Shown one piece after another: positions 35,400 to 47,418 of a stretch of 64,000 nt of DNA. The notes under the pieces were generated by a model. The model ran no database searches. It had not been told where the DNA came from and saw only the letters and a program-made list of their open reading frames with translations. Location: assembly GCA_011109175.1 (NCBI GenBank), contig RDEW01000047.1:82324-146323 (forward strand), written 5' to 3'. Positions within the stretch are counted from its first letter, which is position 1. Every line of letters begins with the position of its first letter. Origin of the DNA: Dicyema japonicum (taxonomy: Eukaryota; Dicyemida; Rhombozoa; Dicyemidae). A program made the position numbers and the translations under genes.

Positions 35400-36340
35400 A
35401 AGACTGAAACAGGAAAGTTGTACACCAAGAACCCAACATTCTGGAAGTCTTATCAGAGGCTTGTAACTCCTGTATCTAAATCTATTAACTTGAAAAGATC
35501 TGATGGGAGTGTTATCACCGAAGCGGATGTGCCTAATGCCTTTCGGGAGCTGCTCGAGAGTATTCAAGGGATTGATCCAATGGATCTAGTGCTCGAAGAA
35601 TCTTTTTAAAGAATGAAAATTCTGGAAGAGCATTTTGGGACATGGCGCATGGAGATAATTACTAAAGATGAAGTGAAACGAACTATTGTGGTGTGCCGAG
35701 ATAAATCTCCTGGAATGGATGGGGTACTCCTTAAACTATTCAGGGAGGGTCCGGATTGGCATTTTGATGTATTCCGTTACCTATTTGGAGCAAATCTCAA
35801 TATGGGATATGTACCTCAAGCTTGGAAAGATTCCATTATTCGGATGATCCAAAAACCAGGAAAATCGATCCCTTGGGATATTAGTCTAATAAACTCAATT
35901 TCAAAAATCATGGAAAGGCTGATTTATAATAATTACACGGCATATCGAATCACGGAATTTTCTCAGCAAGGAACAATGGGGCTTTCGTCCAGGGATCATG
36001 TGGAGATTGTGTTTTATCTTGAACTCTGAGATTGAGAAGGCCAGGAACTTCAAATATCAGCTGAGTGTCGTCTGCCTGGATATATCGAAGGCCTTCGATA
36101 GTGTCTGGCATGACGCACTGTTTTGTCAGCTAGTCGCAGCTGAAATCCCAAAACTTTTACTCGATTGGTTAAGCAATCTTCTGACAGCATTAGAGCGCAC
36201 AATTATGAGGTTTAAAGAAACGTAAAAAATTAATCAATTTTTAAAATAAAATCATATTGAGAGATGCCGGGATCACCTGAATATTAGTGGTTAAAACAGT
36301 GTTTCTTTGGCTTAAATAATAATAATAATGATGATCTGGT
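35400..36340 (+). mobile_element. R1/Tad- or CR1-like LINE RT fragment
   Basis: Successive segments: DGSVITEADVPNAFRELLES (35418 frame), DEVKRTIVVCRDKSPGMDGV and YVPQAWKDSIIRMIQKPGKS (35613 frame). LNSEIEKARNF and VVCLDISKAFDSVWHDALFC follow in a shifted frame from about 36000. RT ends before the YADD motif. A tail piece GAGATGCCGGGATCACCTGA with AATAATAATAAT at 36255-36340 belongs to the LINE 3' ends described elsewhere. It differs from the other RT families of the window in its KAFDSVWH motif. Confidence 0.7.
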
Positions 36341-37635
36341 CTAAAAAAGAAGTGTCTAAAAATACCTACGTTTTTTTAATTAAGTTAACTTTTATCGTAT
36401 ATTTAAGTATAATTTGGTTTTTCCAGGATTTACTATGAAAAAATCCTTAGGAGAATATTATGGATTGTTGTTTTCCTCTAGGTCATGCAAGAATAAAGTA
36501 CGCGTCTCTAACTGGTTCCTTTAACTCGTTTGAATAGTGAAAAATCCTTTTGGGTCTGACCAGTGCCTTGCAGAATTTAGGAAGGGAGAGCCTAGAATGA
36601 CACACTATTTCAAAACATTGGGCTCGTAATCATGAGGGATAACTCCTATTCCATGTTAATGCCTGAAGGCCATAGTGGAGCCACTGTCCTAAAAATAAAC
36701 TTTTAATGAATTAACAATTAAAATTTTTTTGATGATTCAAACAAATCAAAATTGTTTTAAGTAAAGTAGACAGACTAGTAGTGAATGATTTTAGAGTTTC
36801 TTCCGTGTGGTATTTGATCATTTAAGTAAATCCTCTCGAATTGACCATCTAATGCTCCAAAATACATTTTTCTCTAACATAATTTTTGAATCCGCCACAT
36901 TTTCTGTATAATAATAACATGAAATTAGTCCTTAGATCAAGGGTAAAAAGTAATTCCGTGATCCTTATGTGTTCCAGTAGCGACCTCATCCAAGCAAACT
37001 TATCCAGAGGACATTTAGGTCGAAACCAGGACTCGTCGCCCAGGAGCAAAATTATCTCCAGGTGGAATGAAGTGATGGATCCTTTGAATGCCGTCTAGAG
37101 ATTGGATGTCGCCTGAGTAGTGTGGATCCAATGAAGCTATTAAAAAGGGAGAAATCTTGATCAATTAGCCACATTACACCAGAGCTTTGTTCATGAAAAT
37201 CAGTTTAGACCATCAATCCAACTTGCAAATAAGGTAAACGGATGATCATAAGCTTTAAATTAATATGGTTGTTGTTACGAAACATCGAAAAAACAAACCG
37301 GAATGCTGTGACTTCGGAGCCGAAGGAAATATATAAAATGAAGATTCACCGGCCATCGAGTTGTCCAGCCTCTTTCTGGAATTGATGCTTCTGTGACTTG
37401 CCCACATGGTGACGGCCGAAAATTGTGTGCTCTACGAGCAATAGTACTTTCTACAAAGGCGGATGAACAAAAAAATGGGCTAGATCAGTCCGAGACTATA
37501 TCCGAGGTAGACTTGGCCGTATCCCCCGGGAAGGATGGAAAGCTATTTTGGAGACCTTCAAGTTTAAATTCGATGAAGATATAACAGTCCGAATTTAGGA
37601 TGCTTATATAAATTCAAAGAAGCTGACAAGTACCA
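36341..37635. other. Mostly unassigned, with exon-like pieces
   Basis: On the minus strand 36830-37140 reads DPHYSGDIQSLDGIQRIHHF and IPPGDNFAPGRR before a possible splice donor, which looks coding but is unassigned. On the plus strand WARSVRDYIRGRLGRIPREG with WKAILETFKFKFDED near 37480-37580 resembles the N-terminal domain of a transposon protein; I could not place it. No complete gene was found. Confidence 0.35.
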
Positions 37636-38530
37636 GTGATCAATTGGCTCAGGATCACGTTGAAAGTTGTGTTATCGGTTTTTAAATTTATTTCACCGTC
37701 TCTGAACTCTAAATTATACGATCGCTGCCGACGCACATTTATGGAGCAATTGATAATTGTCAAGGAAATTGAACAAAGCTCGAGTCCCCGAACCAAAAAG
37801 ATTCCTTATGTCAAGATTGACAATAAATTACTGGAGTGTTTGAACTGTGTCACTAGCCAATGGGTTGAAAAAAACTCTATAACTTCTATGGATCAAATTT
37901 CTACTTTTATTTATGCTGGTCAAGTTACATATCAGATTATTTCAGTGAAAAAAATGAGCCATCAAAATGGAAAGAAAATATAAATAGAAAAATTGAAATC
38001 ATTTCTTTTGATAACTAAAAAGTTTTTTTTTTATAAAGACTTTGCCAACCGAGGAAAACCTATGGCTTGTCACGTATTATCGTAGTGGATATATAAAAAA
38101 AACCATGGTGAAAGAGCGAGGATTACTTCGTACATTTGAGGATAAAATTAAAATTCAAAATGGAGGAAAAACCGTCGATCATTGTGCTACGAGATGTGGC
38201 AAAATGTTGCACGGAAATTACGTCAGAAACCACAATGAAGTCGTCTTCACTTCCATTTTTGCAAAGAATACGGTCTCAAAGACGAAAAAGATTAAAAAAC
38301 CCACTCAGTGCAAAACAATTGTGATGAATGAATCGGTAGAGATAAGAGTTGATACTTTAATCAAACCGATATAAACATTGAACACAACAAACCTGATTTA
38401 TTTATCTACGACAAAAAGAAAAATCAAAATACTGTTGTTGAAGTGAATATAACATCGACCGAAAATCTCCAACAAGTAGAATTAGAAAAATTGAAAAAGT
38501 ATTATCTTTCATCAAATCGATGCACTATGC
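37636..38530 (+). mobile_element. R4/Dong-like RLE LINE, C-terminal region
   Basis: TVDHCATRCGKMLHGNYVRN is the Cys-His zinc motif that precedes the endonuclease in these elements. In the next frame come NKPDLFIYDKKKNQNTVVEV and QVELEKLKKYYL, giving the PD...E-V pattern of a restriction-like endonuclease. Upstream, NSITSMDQISTFIYAGQVTY is the linker region after the RT. RT is absent; frame changes occur at about 37983 and 38374. Distinct from the RLE family at 43318 in motif spacing. Confidence 0.65.
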
Positions 38531-38559
38531 GAAAGTGAGGATTGTCCCAATAGTACTGA

Positions 38560-38800
38560 CTTGAATGGATTGGCAACCTCACATTCGTGGGAACATTCCA
38601 GATCTCTAAACATAAGTGAAAGAACATATACGTATATTCAATCATTGGTTATACGTAAAACTTCAAACAAAAGATTAAGAAGGAAGACAGTCACCTTGAA
38701 GTTAAACAAGGTCGACATCCCTTTCAACAGATGTCAAAAAATCTTGGGTGTGACATTTGATATGCATCTCTGTCTGACACCACACGTCGCCAGATGATTT
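38560..38800 (+). mobile_element. LINE fragment
   Basis: KLNKVDIPFNRCQKILGVTF with a following LTPHV matches the post-RT KILGVTFD....F..H segment of the Jockey/CR1-like copies. Only about 80 codons remain. Confidence 0.6.
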
Positions 38801-39119
38801 GCGACCAGTCACGTGCATGCCTATATTGTACAAATTACTCACTAAATGTGTGAATTCCAAACTTACTGAATATAAAAGTATTCGATCTCGTCTCTGATAA
38901 TCAGATGAGAGCGAAGAGGAGATGGCACCAAAAAAGCAGACCTTGATCAATCAGTGTATAAACAATGAATATGGGAATAATTTGCAATTTGGATAGACTT
39001 GGGGATCCAAACTGGATAAGAAATTTCGTGAATAGTCTAACTACCAAATGGAGAGAATTGGGACAGTTGAATTGAAACGTGGAATATTGCAAGGAGATTC
39101 TCTGTCTCCCCAAACTTTT

Positions 39120-39780
39120 TGTTGAGGACAGATCACCTGACGACCACTACTCTCCTATGTTTTGTCGGTGTATTCTTTGTTTCTAAATAAATAAAAATAT
39201 ACTTGGAAAAAATTAAAAAATGGTTGAATTTGGTAAATATCCGACAACGGTGTGTCATCGATATGGACGGTGACAGTTAATATGAAAATAATACTGGATA
39301 TTATAAAATGTGCCAGAAATCGATTAAAACATCCATAATATTTGCATCCACACAGCGGGTACCCGCTTACAAGATTCACTGGATAACCTGAACTGTTGGC
39401 TTACGAGGAACAACTACACCACAATCCTGAAAAGTCGTGCTCTATGATCTTTACTTCCAATAGAAGATTGACTAACTCGGTCCCTTCATTGACCCTAAAT
39501 GGAATAACAATCCCTCCACAAATTCAACCAAAATACTGGAGGTCACATAGACCCACTAATGACCTTCAGCAAACATGAGAGCAACATAATCTCCTCTTCC
39601 TAGCGAAAATTAAACTTTGTAAAAACGCTACTTGGATACTACAAGAGATGGTCGCACACAACAGTAGATCATATCTACTACCAAATATATACTTCTGTCA
39701 ATCAGTTACTGCTGCGCGGCATGGGGCTTTTAAATAAATAATATCGCGACATCTTGGTTTTTAAATAAATAATATTTGAA
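39120..39780 (+). mobile_element. LINE fragments, two adjacent pieces
   Basis: GATCACCTGACGACCACTAC with GTCGGTGTATTCTTTG at 39126-39180 is a LINE 3' end. At 39390-39660 NPEKSCSMIFTSNRRLTNSV and SLTLNGITIPPQIQPK are the post-RT part of the same group, followed by the AACTTTGTAAAAACGCTACT segment also at 29580. Decayed. Confidence 0.6.
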
Positions 39781-40295
39781 AATCCATTATTTCTACGGTA
39801 AAGAATTTGCGGTTGATAAATTTCAAAATTATCCATGTTAAACAGATTAAAAACATTCAGGTGTCATGAGAGATGTCCCTGAGTAACAGACGGGAAAGAA
39901 AAATCAATGAAAAATTGAATATTTGATATCTTCAGCATGTTTTCTCATAATCTTTGTGTTAATTGGATTACAATGTTGGATGAGGAAATTACATTGAAAG
40001 AGCAAAAATGTGGAAGTGAGTTCATGGCTTGGTTTTGGGCAGCAAATAGTTACAAGGACTAAGTTGTCCGGTTATCCAATCTTGTGTAGTGAAGGATGTT
40101 AAGAAAGAGGTTATAGAGGAATTCCGATATTGTAAAAAATTAAGGATTTTCGAATATTGAATACACTGTAATAAAGTTGACATTCACATAATTTCTTCAG
40201 AATTAAACAATCAACACGACATTGACATTGAGGTCGTCTATTGACAAACTTTTTAAAAAAATTACCCTTGTCAAATTGTTTGAGCTTTTGTACAG
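39781..40295. other. No gene seen
   Basis: AT-rich DNA without recognised motif up to the left edge of the segmental duplication. Confidence 0.4.
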
Positions 40296-40480
40296 TAATA
40301 CAGTAGTTACTACACAAACTCAATATTTATATTAATTACTTCAACATATAATAATAATAACAGCCTTTTTCACGGAGCCGTGGTATTAGCTCCGCATAGG
40401 CAGGACACACACTTTATTTAAGTAAAGAACAGTTAATTTTAACTAATCGTAGAACCAAGGAATGATCTTCACTTCTTTTT

Positions 40481-40566
40481 TTCTTTTTCTTGTGTGTGGG
40501 TCCTTTCTAGACAATCCAGTTCCGCAGTGAGAGTCCACTGATGACGGCGTCACTCGTCAAGCCACT
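40481..40566 (-). repeat. SINE body fragment
   Basis: The minus strand of GACAATCCAGTTCCGCAGTG, ACTGATGACGGCGTCACTCG matches the SINE body at 29310-29375. Duplicated with the segment (second copy at 46790-46875). Confidence 0.75.
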
Positions 40567-41479
40567 TCAACATATTTAAAATATAATAACAAGAATAACT
40601 TTGTGGAATTTTTATATAAATTAGTAAATTGTTACCTTAATTTGTATAGTATATATATTCACATAATTATTACATGTATTTAAATAATACATTTAACAAT
40701 AACTGTTGTGTGATCTATACTTGTTTAATATTATTATGGAAGAGAATCGACTTGTTGAGAAAAGGAATATTGACAGTGAATTCCTCTATGAGAGGAGAGA
40801 TCGTCCATCGATTTGGATGAATATAGTGATTAGATCTGAATTTATTTGAATTTTTTTCTGATTTTTAATAATTCGTGATATTATTTATGTCTGAATCGAG
40901 TTAATTCCACGATTCCCTTGCTCGATGAGGTCTGTTCTCGGGACAAATCACAGCTTTTCTAAACTTTATGATTCTGAGATATCTCTAGTTAAACTAATAA
41001 TTTTCTTGTTCTTCATTAGATTTATCCATAGTTATCCAATTTCGTCAAGATTAGCATCCAATGCGTCTTTGTAAATAGCACATTCGGTATCACATGAGTC
41101 CGAGAAGGGGAACGAAAAGTTACATCAATATTTAGGAGATCAAGACATTTATTGTGTTAGAGCTGCGATTTGGTGAACAAGAACTACATCAGTGGTTCAA
41201 CCATTCAACAAATCGGCCACTAGGCTTACTGGTAAGTCACTCCATCAATCTCCAAATTTAACCGAGGAACCAAGCATATGATTACTATGGGAGATCAATA
41301 TTGTTTCTATGAAGTTAGGATAAATTTTCCAATTCTCAGCGACTTGGTGTTGTCATTGGGAATTATAACACAAATCTTTTGTTACAAAGCTATTTCAAAT
41401 TAATATTAAAATAAAGAAAATATGGAAACCTCGCTTAGGAAATGTAAGCCTGTAGTGGACTACTGGAGGATGGATTTGG

Positions 41480-41812
41480 TTGGCACAAACAGACGTTCCT
41501 TCCTTAGATTATATAGTTGTGATTGTTTGCCCGGAGCTTATCAAAGATTATAACCTCACGTGGTTTCCTCCAATTGATGGGGCTTGGGCATCACGTGGTT
41601 TCCTCAAATTGAGAAAAAAATTTGAAAATAATCTGAACGACTTATACATTCTCAATAACCCAAAAAGTCACATCAGAAGCCCGAACAGAGAATCGACTCT
41701 CCTATCTCAAGAAATATCAGTCTCTCCTCATATATCCTCGCCATCATGGAAGGTCATATATGAAATTTTCTCAGACCACAATATGATTTCGATTCAATAC
41801 AAACCTCTTTGA
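41480..41812 (+). pseudogene. LINE AP-endonuclease C-terminal half, copy 1
   Basis: A 110-codon frame with SHIRSPNRESTLLSQEISVS and SSPSWKVIYEIFSDHNMISI. SDHN.I is the last catalytic block of AP-like endonucleases of Jockey/R1 elements, and SPN followed by SWKV precedes it as in that group. No RT follows. The twin at 48230-48562 differs at only a residue or two. Confidence 0.6.
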
Positions 41813-43317
41813 CTTCCTCGATTGCCAAGATTAGTCTATAAAAGTCTAAATGTTCCACAAATATTAATATGTTCTCAATAATGTATTGATAAAAACTGGG
41901 AAACTCCATATCCAGCTGGATTAATATCAGATTATCAGCCAAACTTCACAAATAGCATAATATGCTTGATCAAGCAGAGGAAACTACTGAAGCACAAGAA
42001 TATCGACCCTAAAATATTAAGAGTTAATTTCGTGATCACTCAGAAAATAAAAAAAAATAAAAAAAATGAAATGGAAGGAGTTCATATTTTCCACAGACCA
42101 CAGAACCGAAAATAAAAATTATATCCACACCTTATTGACAGAGGCAATTACAAAAAAAGCCGATTGCTAGTATCAGGATCTATAAAATTGTTTTATTAAT
42201 CACTAAAAAATGTTACATACTTTATTAGAATATTGAAAAAAACTAGAATCAAAATCAGATCTTAAGAAAATCAACGCCAACAATGGATCGCTTCAAAATT
42301 AGTTATGAAATAACAATAAACGCCATTTGTCAACCAAAATTAGTTATGCTACTGGGACTGAAACAAATAGCTCGATCTACCACCTAAGAATTTGGAAATA
42401 TTGATACTATATCTTCCTGGACAACATCCTCCTAAACACTATTCTTGGTTGAAGGTTCTGCTAGAACGCGCCAGGATCAAGTAATTAGTTAGTTGGGTTT
42501 AGTCTTTGGAATAATTTAATTAAGATAGTGCTTGGATGTATTCCATAATAAGGACCTAGAGAACACTCTTACATTTTTCTGAATCTCCGAATTTAAAAGA
42601 AATCTGTTAATGGGATTATCGATAATTCAAAATAACGATTACATATGCATCTCACATCGATTATTCAAAATGGTGCAACTATCAGAGGAATCAATTACCA
42701 CACCAATATTTGAACTTTTGGTTGAATAGTGTTTTCAAAACTCATGATATTTTTGAAAAATGTATTTACTATTATGATTGGCATACATTGTGGATGAAGA
42801 TCATGTATACACATAATATGAAAGATTTGTTTTCATTATTGAATGGACAGCTGGGGGGCTCGAAGGTTTAAGGCATAGATGATGGTGTGTGAATTCGATT
42901 CTTACGATCCTTGATAAATCCTGCAATCATAAATCATAAATATGATTGTTTTAGCTCTGGCTAATATCAAAATTACCTGTAGTACTCATCCTCTCTCATC
43001 CCCTGAACATTCTGAATCACAGAGTAGAGAACTCGAGATTTTTGAATAAAATGGTGAGAATAAAATTGGATTGAAAATGAAAAAGACACAGACATCACCT
43101 GCACTTATGGTTTATGGAAAAGTTCCAATGTTTACGGAGATGGCATTACGTGACACCAAAAGAATGAGTAGAAAAGCATCAATTAATAATTAAGAGGCAC
43201 CAAATCTCAGGACAAAACAAAGAATAAAAATGAATTGATAATCTAGAAAAATATACCAATTTACAATAACCAGCAGTATTCAAACTACGACTTCAAACAT
43301 CAGGAATCCGTCATATT

Positions 43318-45234
43318 ATGTTTTCCGCCAAGTTAATTGCCTTTGATAAATGTAGAGGAAAAATTCGTCCTATTGCTGTTGGGTTTGTTTTTCGTCGATT
43401 GGCTTCTAAACTTGCTAGCAGAGCAATCCTTCCGATGCTTGTCAAACAACTGCGACCAATCCAAGTAGGGGTCGGTACTCCTGGTGGATGTGAGGCGGCG
43501 GTTCATGCCGTTAGGATGTTTACTGGAAACAGAACGAACATGCCTTGTGTGGTCTTCAAGATTGACATAAAAAACGCCTTCAATACCATACGGCGCGATG
43601 TAATTTTGGAAGATTGTCTTACCCATTACCCGTCTATATATAATTATATTCATTGTTTGTATGGAAAACCGTCCAGTCTTGTACATGGAGAAATACTTCA
43701 TTCCCTCGTCGTGTGGGTTCACAAGGAGACCCACTAGGACCGGCATTGTTCTGCCTCGGTGTCGACCGTGTCATGAGATGCCTTACTACTCCGCTGAACG
43801 TGTGGTATTTGGATGATTGCACCCTGGGAGGTCATCCTAACAATGTATATGACTGTCTACAGAGATTACTAACAATTGGATACGCTTGGTTTAAAGCTAA
43901 ACGCATCCAAATGCGAAATTGTTAATTATGGATTCTCCCGATATGAATGGAATCGGATCCTATTAATGTTTCGGGGGATTATTCCTAAAATATCGGAAAT
44001 CGAGCCGGATCATTTGGAAATACTTGGATGCCCTCTGGCTGAAACTGGAATTAACGACACTCTGTTGGCTAAAGAACAGCAACTAAGAAAAACTTTTTTA
44101 CGCCTTGGGATGCTGGATGCACATACCTCTCTTTTTCTCATGAAAAACGCTTTATCCACGCAGAAATTAAATTACGTCCTTCGAGGAGCTCCATGTTACC
44201 TGAAAATGCAACAACTCGGGGCGATTGACTCCCTATTCCGGTCTACGACCGAACGTATTACTAATGTCGAATTCGACGAACAAGGATGGGAACAAGCAAC
44301 CTTGCCCGTTCGCTTTGGTGGACTCGGAATTCTCTCACCATCTGATTTAGCACACCCGGCATATCAATCCTCATTGGACTCCAATCAGAATTTGATCATG
44401 ATGATTCTCCAGCTCCCATCAGAGTCGTCAAAGATCGAAGATTTGGTACACCCTAAAGTCAAACAACTCGGGCAGAGAGACCTTTATGAGTCTGTTTGCG
44501 AGGATAAATACGAGAGGCTTTTGAAAATATCTAACCAACACCGACGAGCCTGTCTTTTAACTGCAAGATGCGAGTGGAGCGGGGCTTGGATCAATGCCCT
44601 ACCCATTGGAAACGTGGGAACTCACCTAGACGATGAAACGGTCCGCACCGGAGTCTCCATCAGACTTGGATTGAAAGTTTGTCAACCCCATGAGTGCCGA
44701 TGCGGCCGGAAGGTCGACTGCTATGGACATCATGCCCTTTCTTGTCGAAAAAGCGCAGGTCGATTCGCTAGACACAAGGCTATAAATGAAGTGGTGAAGC
44801 GCACCCTCGAGTTGGCGGGATACCCATCCATTCTAGAGCCAACGGGCTTGAGTAGGGATGATGGGAAGCGACCCGATGGAATTACTGTCTTCCCCTTCTC
44901 TCGGGGCAAATGCTTAATTTGGGATGCTGGCTGTACTGACAGCTTTTCCCAGTCGAAACATTTGAGGTCGGCAATGAAAGCGGGAGAGGCCGCCCGTTTA
45001 TATGAAAACTCAAAAATAAAGAAATACAGGAGCCTCCTAAACCGTTTCCATGTACAGCCAGTGGTCGTCGAGACGAGCGGAGTCTTTGGCCCCAAGACGG
45101 TCTCTTTCCTTAGAGCACTTGGGTGTCTATTGACCAAAGCCTCGAGGAGCGTCGGGAAAACTGAGTGGCTTGAGACTCTCGCCTCAAAATTGAAAATGAC
45201 GAAGGTCTCTTATACACCCAGGGCATAAACCATC
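43318..45234 (+). mobile_element. RLE-type LINE, longest copy (RT plus endonuclease)
   Basis: RT part: GKIRPIAVGFVFRRLASKLA, GVGTPGGCEAAVHAVRMFTG and VFKIDIKNAFNTIRRD up to 43737. A shifted frame has GSQGDPLGPALFCLGVDRVM and NVWYLDDCTLGG (YLDD active site). From 43876 the first frame resumes for 450 codons: GLKLNASKCEIV, PVRFGGLGILSPSDLAHPAY, zinc motif HECRCGRKVDCYGHHALSC, then KRPDGITVFPFSRGKCLIWD (nuclease) and VVETSGVFGPKTVSFL. Two compensating frameshifts (about 43650-43740 and 43880) make it inactive. It begins next to the right edge of the segmental duplication and is followed directly by another LINE piece. I cannot name the clade; it is RLE-bearing and clearly the most repeated family here. 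Confidence 0.85.
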
Positions 45235-45440
45235 CAACAACGTGACGTACGCAATCATCAACATATATATTTCTCCTTCAAGTTGCTCAAAAGGATATCA
45301 TTCTGACCTCGCTTGGATCTCGTCCCTTAAGAACATAACCGTGTGCGGAGACTTTAATGAGAGGATATTATCTTGACCTTTCGTCCCGGAAGAACCTGTC
45401 GATGGAAAAATGGATCAACGAGGGGAGTATATCTTGTCAC
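45235..45440 (+). pseudogene. LINE AP-endonuclease fragment
   Basis: SNNVTYAIINIYISPSSCSK and WISSLKNITVCGDFNERIL contain the GDFN block of AP-like endonucleases. A stop follows. Probably the N-terminal partner of the fragment type at 41480-41812. Confidence 0.65.
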
Positions 45441-45459
45441 AGACTGAAAGCCTTCAAGT

Positions 45460-46110
45460 CTTAAATCCTCGTGATCGTCTGATTAAATCTTTCGACAATT
45501 CTTTGTGCTCGTAGATTGTTAGACTTTCCGTGAATTTGCTTAATGTTAAAATCTTCGCAAAGTTTTGTTATTTCTTGATTTTTAAATTCAGAACCATTGT
45601 CCGACTGAAGAAATTTACATGGCCCATTCAGGCGGAACAAAGATCTTACGTTTTCACATACTTCTTTACCAGACTTATTATAAAGTGGTCGTACAAAAGC
45701 GAATCTATAAATTAAAAAAAAACCCAGCCTACTATATATGTCAATGACCGTTAAAATCCATTTGAAATTTCATTTAATGTTGAAAATTTTTTCAGGTCTA
45801 TTAGATCTACCTGAAAACGTTCATTTGGAGAAGAAGCAAACACATGGTGATTTATATCTCCAATCTACAATTATAAAAATCACGAACTTTTAAAGGACGC
45901 AAAAATTTGCAGACTTCACAATTTCGAATGACTTTTCTAATAATCTCATTCTTTACAGTGAAGTATCTTTGTCGTCATTCATACTCAATTTTATTGACTC
46001 CTCCGTGTGAAAACTCGTGCAACGATTTCGCAACATGCTCCATTTCGGTTTCATTATCCAGGGATATGACTAACTTGTGATCAGTTGATTTAAGATACAG
46101 TCTAAAATTA
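45460..46110 (-). mobile_element. Integrase fragment (zinc domain and DDE core)
   Basis: On the minus strand, with frameshifts: HEFSHGGVNKIEYE and VIRNCEVCKFLRPLKV give the H-H-C-C zinc domain. QVDLIDLKKF, then IDIYSR, KFLQSDNGSEFKNQEI and RAQRIVERFNQTI give the first Asp, the second Asp (SDNG) and Glu (VERFN) of an rve-type core. This fits a Gypsy/Ginger-type integrase. No LTR or reverse transcriptase of that class was found nearby. Confidence 0.75.
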
Positions 46111-46414
46111 TTGAAAATTTACAATACCTGTCATTGATAATAGAAAAATTCTCTATCTTCTTTACATGCCTATATTTCGGTGCCTCGGAAGATTTTCGGG
46201 AAATTTATCATGCAAAGCATCAATCTTTCACAAAACCCTTGAAAGAAGCCATTGCAACAAAATAATCTTCCATGCTATAAATCACGCTAGAAATCTAGGT
46301 TTACCGCTATAAAAAATAAAATCTTTATAATCATAACATTTATGAATAAAAACTAATTTAACAGGATTAAATCACGATATAAATCGGATATATAAAATTA
46401 AATGTCGGATTATC

Positions 46415-46519
46415 CAATGAGGGACTCATCCTTACCTTTGTCGGTCTGGGATCACTTAGTTTAGATGAGAACTTTTTATTTCTTTTTTTTTGACCCAGTG
46501 ATCCTGGGGTAATAATAAT
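46415..46519 (+). mobile_element. Minimal LINE insertion: 105-bp 3' tail with target duplication
   Basis: Only the last bases of the Jockey/CR1-like LINE: end of ORF (CTCATCCTTACCTTTGTCGG), hairpin ATCACT 46451-46456 with AGTGAT 46497-46502, and TAATAATAATAA. Flanks AATGTCGGATTATC (46401-46414) and AATGTCGGATAATC (46520-46533) form a 14-bp target duplication with one mismatch. Confidence 0.85.
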
Positions 46520-46993
46520 AATGTCGGATAATCAAAAGACCTTTTCAAGGTCGAAAAAATGTAACAGGCTGCCCATGCGTTACGCGCCGCCCATGTGACA
46601 TAATACAGTAGTTACTACACAAACTCAATATTTATATTAATTACTTCAACATATAATAATAATAACAGCCTTTTTCACGGAGCCGTGGTATTAGCTCCGC
46701 ATAGGCAGGACACACACTTTATTTAAGTAAAGAACAGTTAATTTTAACTAATCGTAGAACCAAGGAATGATCTTCACTTTTTTTTTCTTTTTCTTGTGTG
46801 TGGGTCCTTTCTAGACAATCCAGGTTCCGCAGTGAGAGTCCACTGATGACGGCGTCACTCGTCAAGCCACTTCAACATATTTAAAATATAATAACAAGAA
46901 TAACTTTGTGGAATTTTATATAAATTAGTAAATTGTTACCTTAATTTGTATAGTATATATATTCACATAATTATTACATTTATTTAAATAATA

Positions 46994-47418
46994 TACAAAC
47001 CTTTCCACGATATACAAACAATTCATCCGACCAACGATGACGTATGCAAGTCCTTCATGGGCAATGCAAATGTCACGATCTTCCACATTGAAGTTATCTG
47101 CAATCGAGGAGACTGCAATGAGGTTAATTGGACAGACCACAACCATCCAACCTATTGAAAATTTTTAATTGAAATACAACGAAAACTATTAAAGGAGGCT
47201 GTTCTACGAGCTGCCCTCTATTCCAAATACTATCGAATTATCTACAATCATACAGAAATTGTGAGCCGATGCCATGTCCTATGAGAAGAGCTGTTCAGGA
47301 TTCTCGACCCCGCCGGACTCGTCCTCACCTTTGTCGGTCTGGGATCACTTAGTTAGATGAGAACTTTTATTTCTTTCTCTTTGACCCAGTGATCCTGGGG
47401 GTAATAATAATAATAATA
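46994..47418 (+). mobile_element. Young 5'-truncated LINE insertion, 16-bp target duplication
   Basis: Perfect flanks ATTTATTTAAATAATA at 46978-46993 and 47419-47434; copy 1 of the segmental duplication has this site empty. The insert (425 bp) is the 3' end of the element at 18799-20793: IRPTMTYASPSWAMQ, RPRRTRPHLCRSGIT and a stop, hairpin ATCACT 47344-47349 with AGTGAT 47388-47393, then TAATAATAATAATAATAA. Confidence 0.95.

Larger units (their letters stand above)
40296..43252 (+). repeat. Segmental duplication, copy 1 (2957 bp)
   Basis: Begins TAATACAGTAGTTACTACAC and ends ATAATCTAGAAAAAT. The same sequence in the same orientation occupies 46601-50002 at roughly 99% identity by eye. It includes a SINE fragment, an endonuclease fragment, tRNA-like AT-rich DNA and no complete gene. 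There are no TG/CA ends or a primer-binding site next to it, so it is not a pair of LTRs. Confidence 0.9.

Noticed and set aside
42850-42910. Another tRNA-like head in the segmental duplication
   Set aside because: Only a loose B-box resemblance (GTGAATTCGATTC); A box and body do not match either SINE family.
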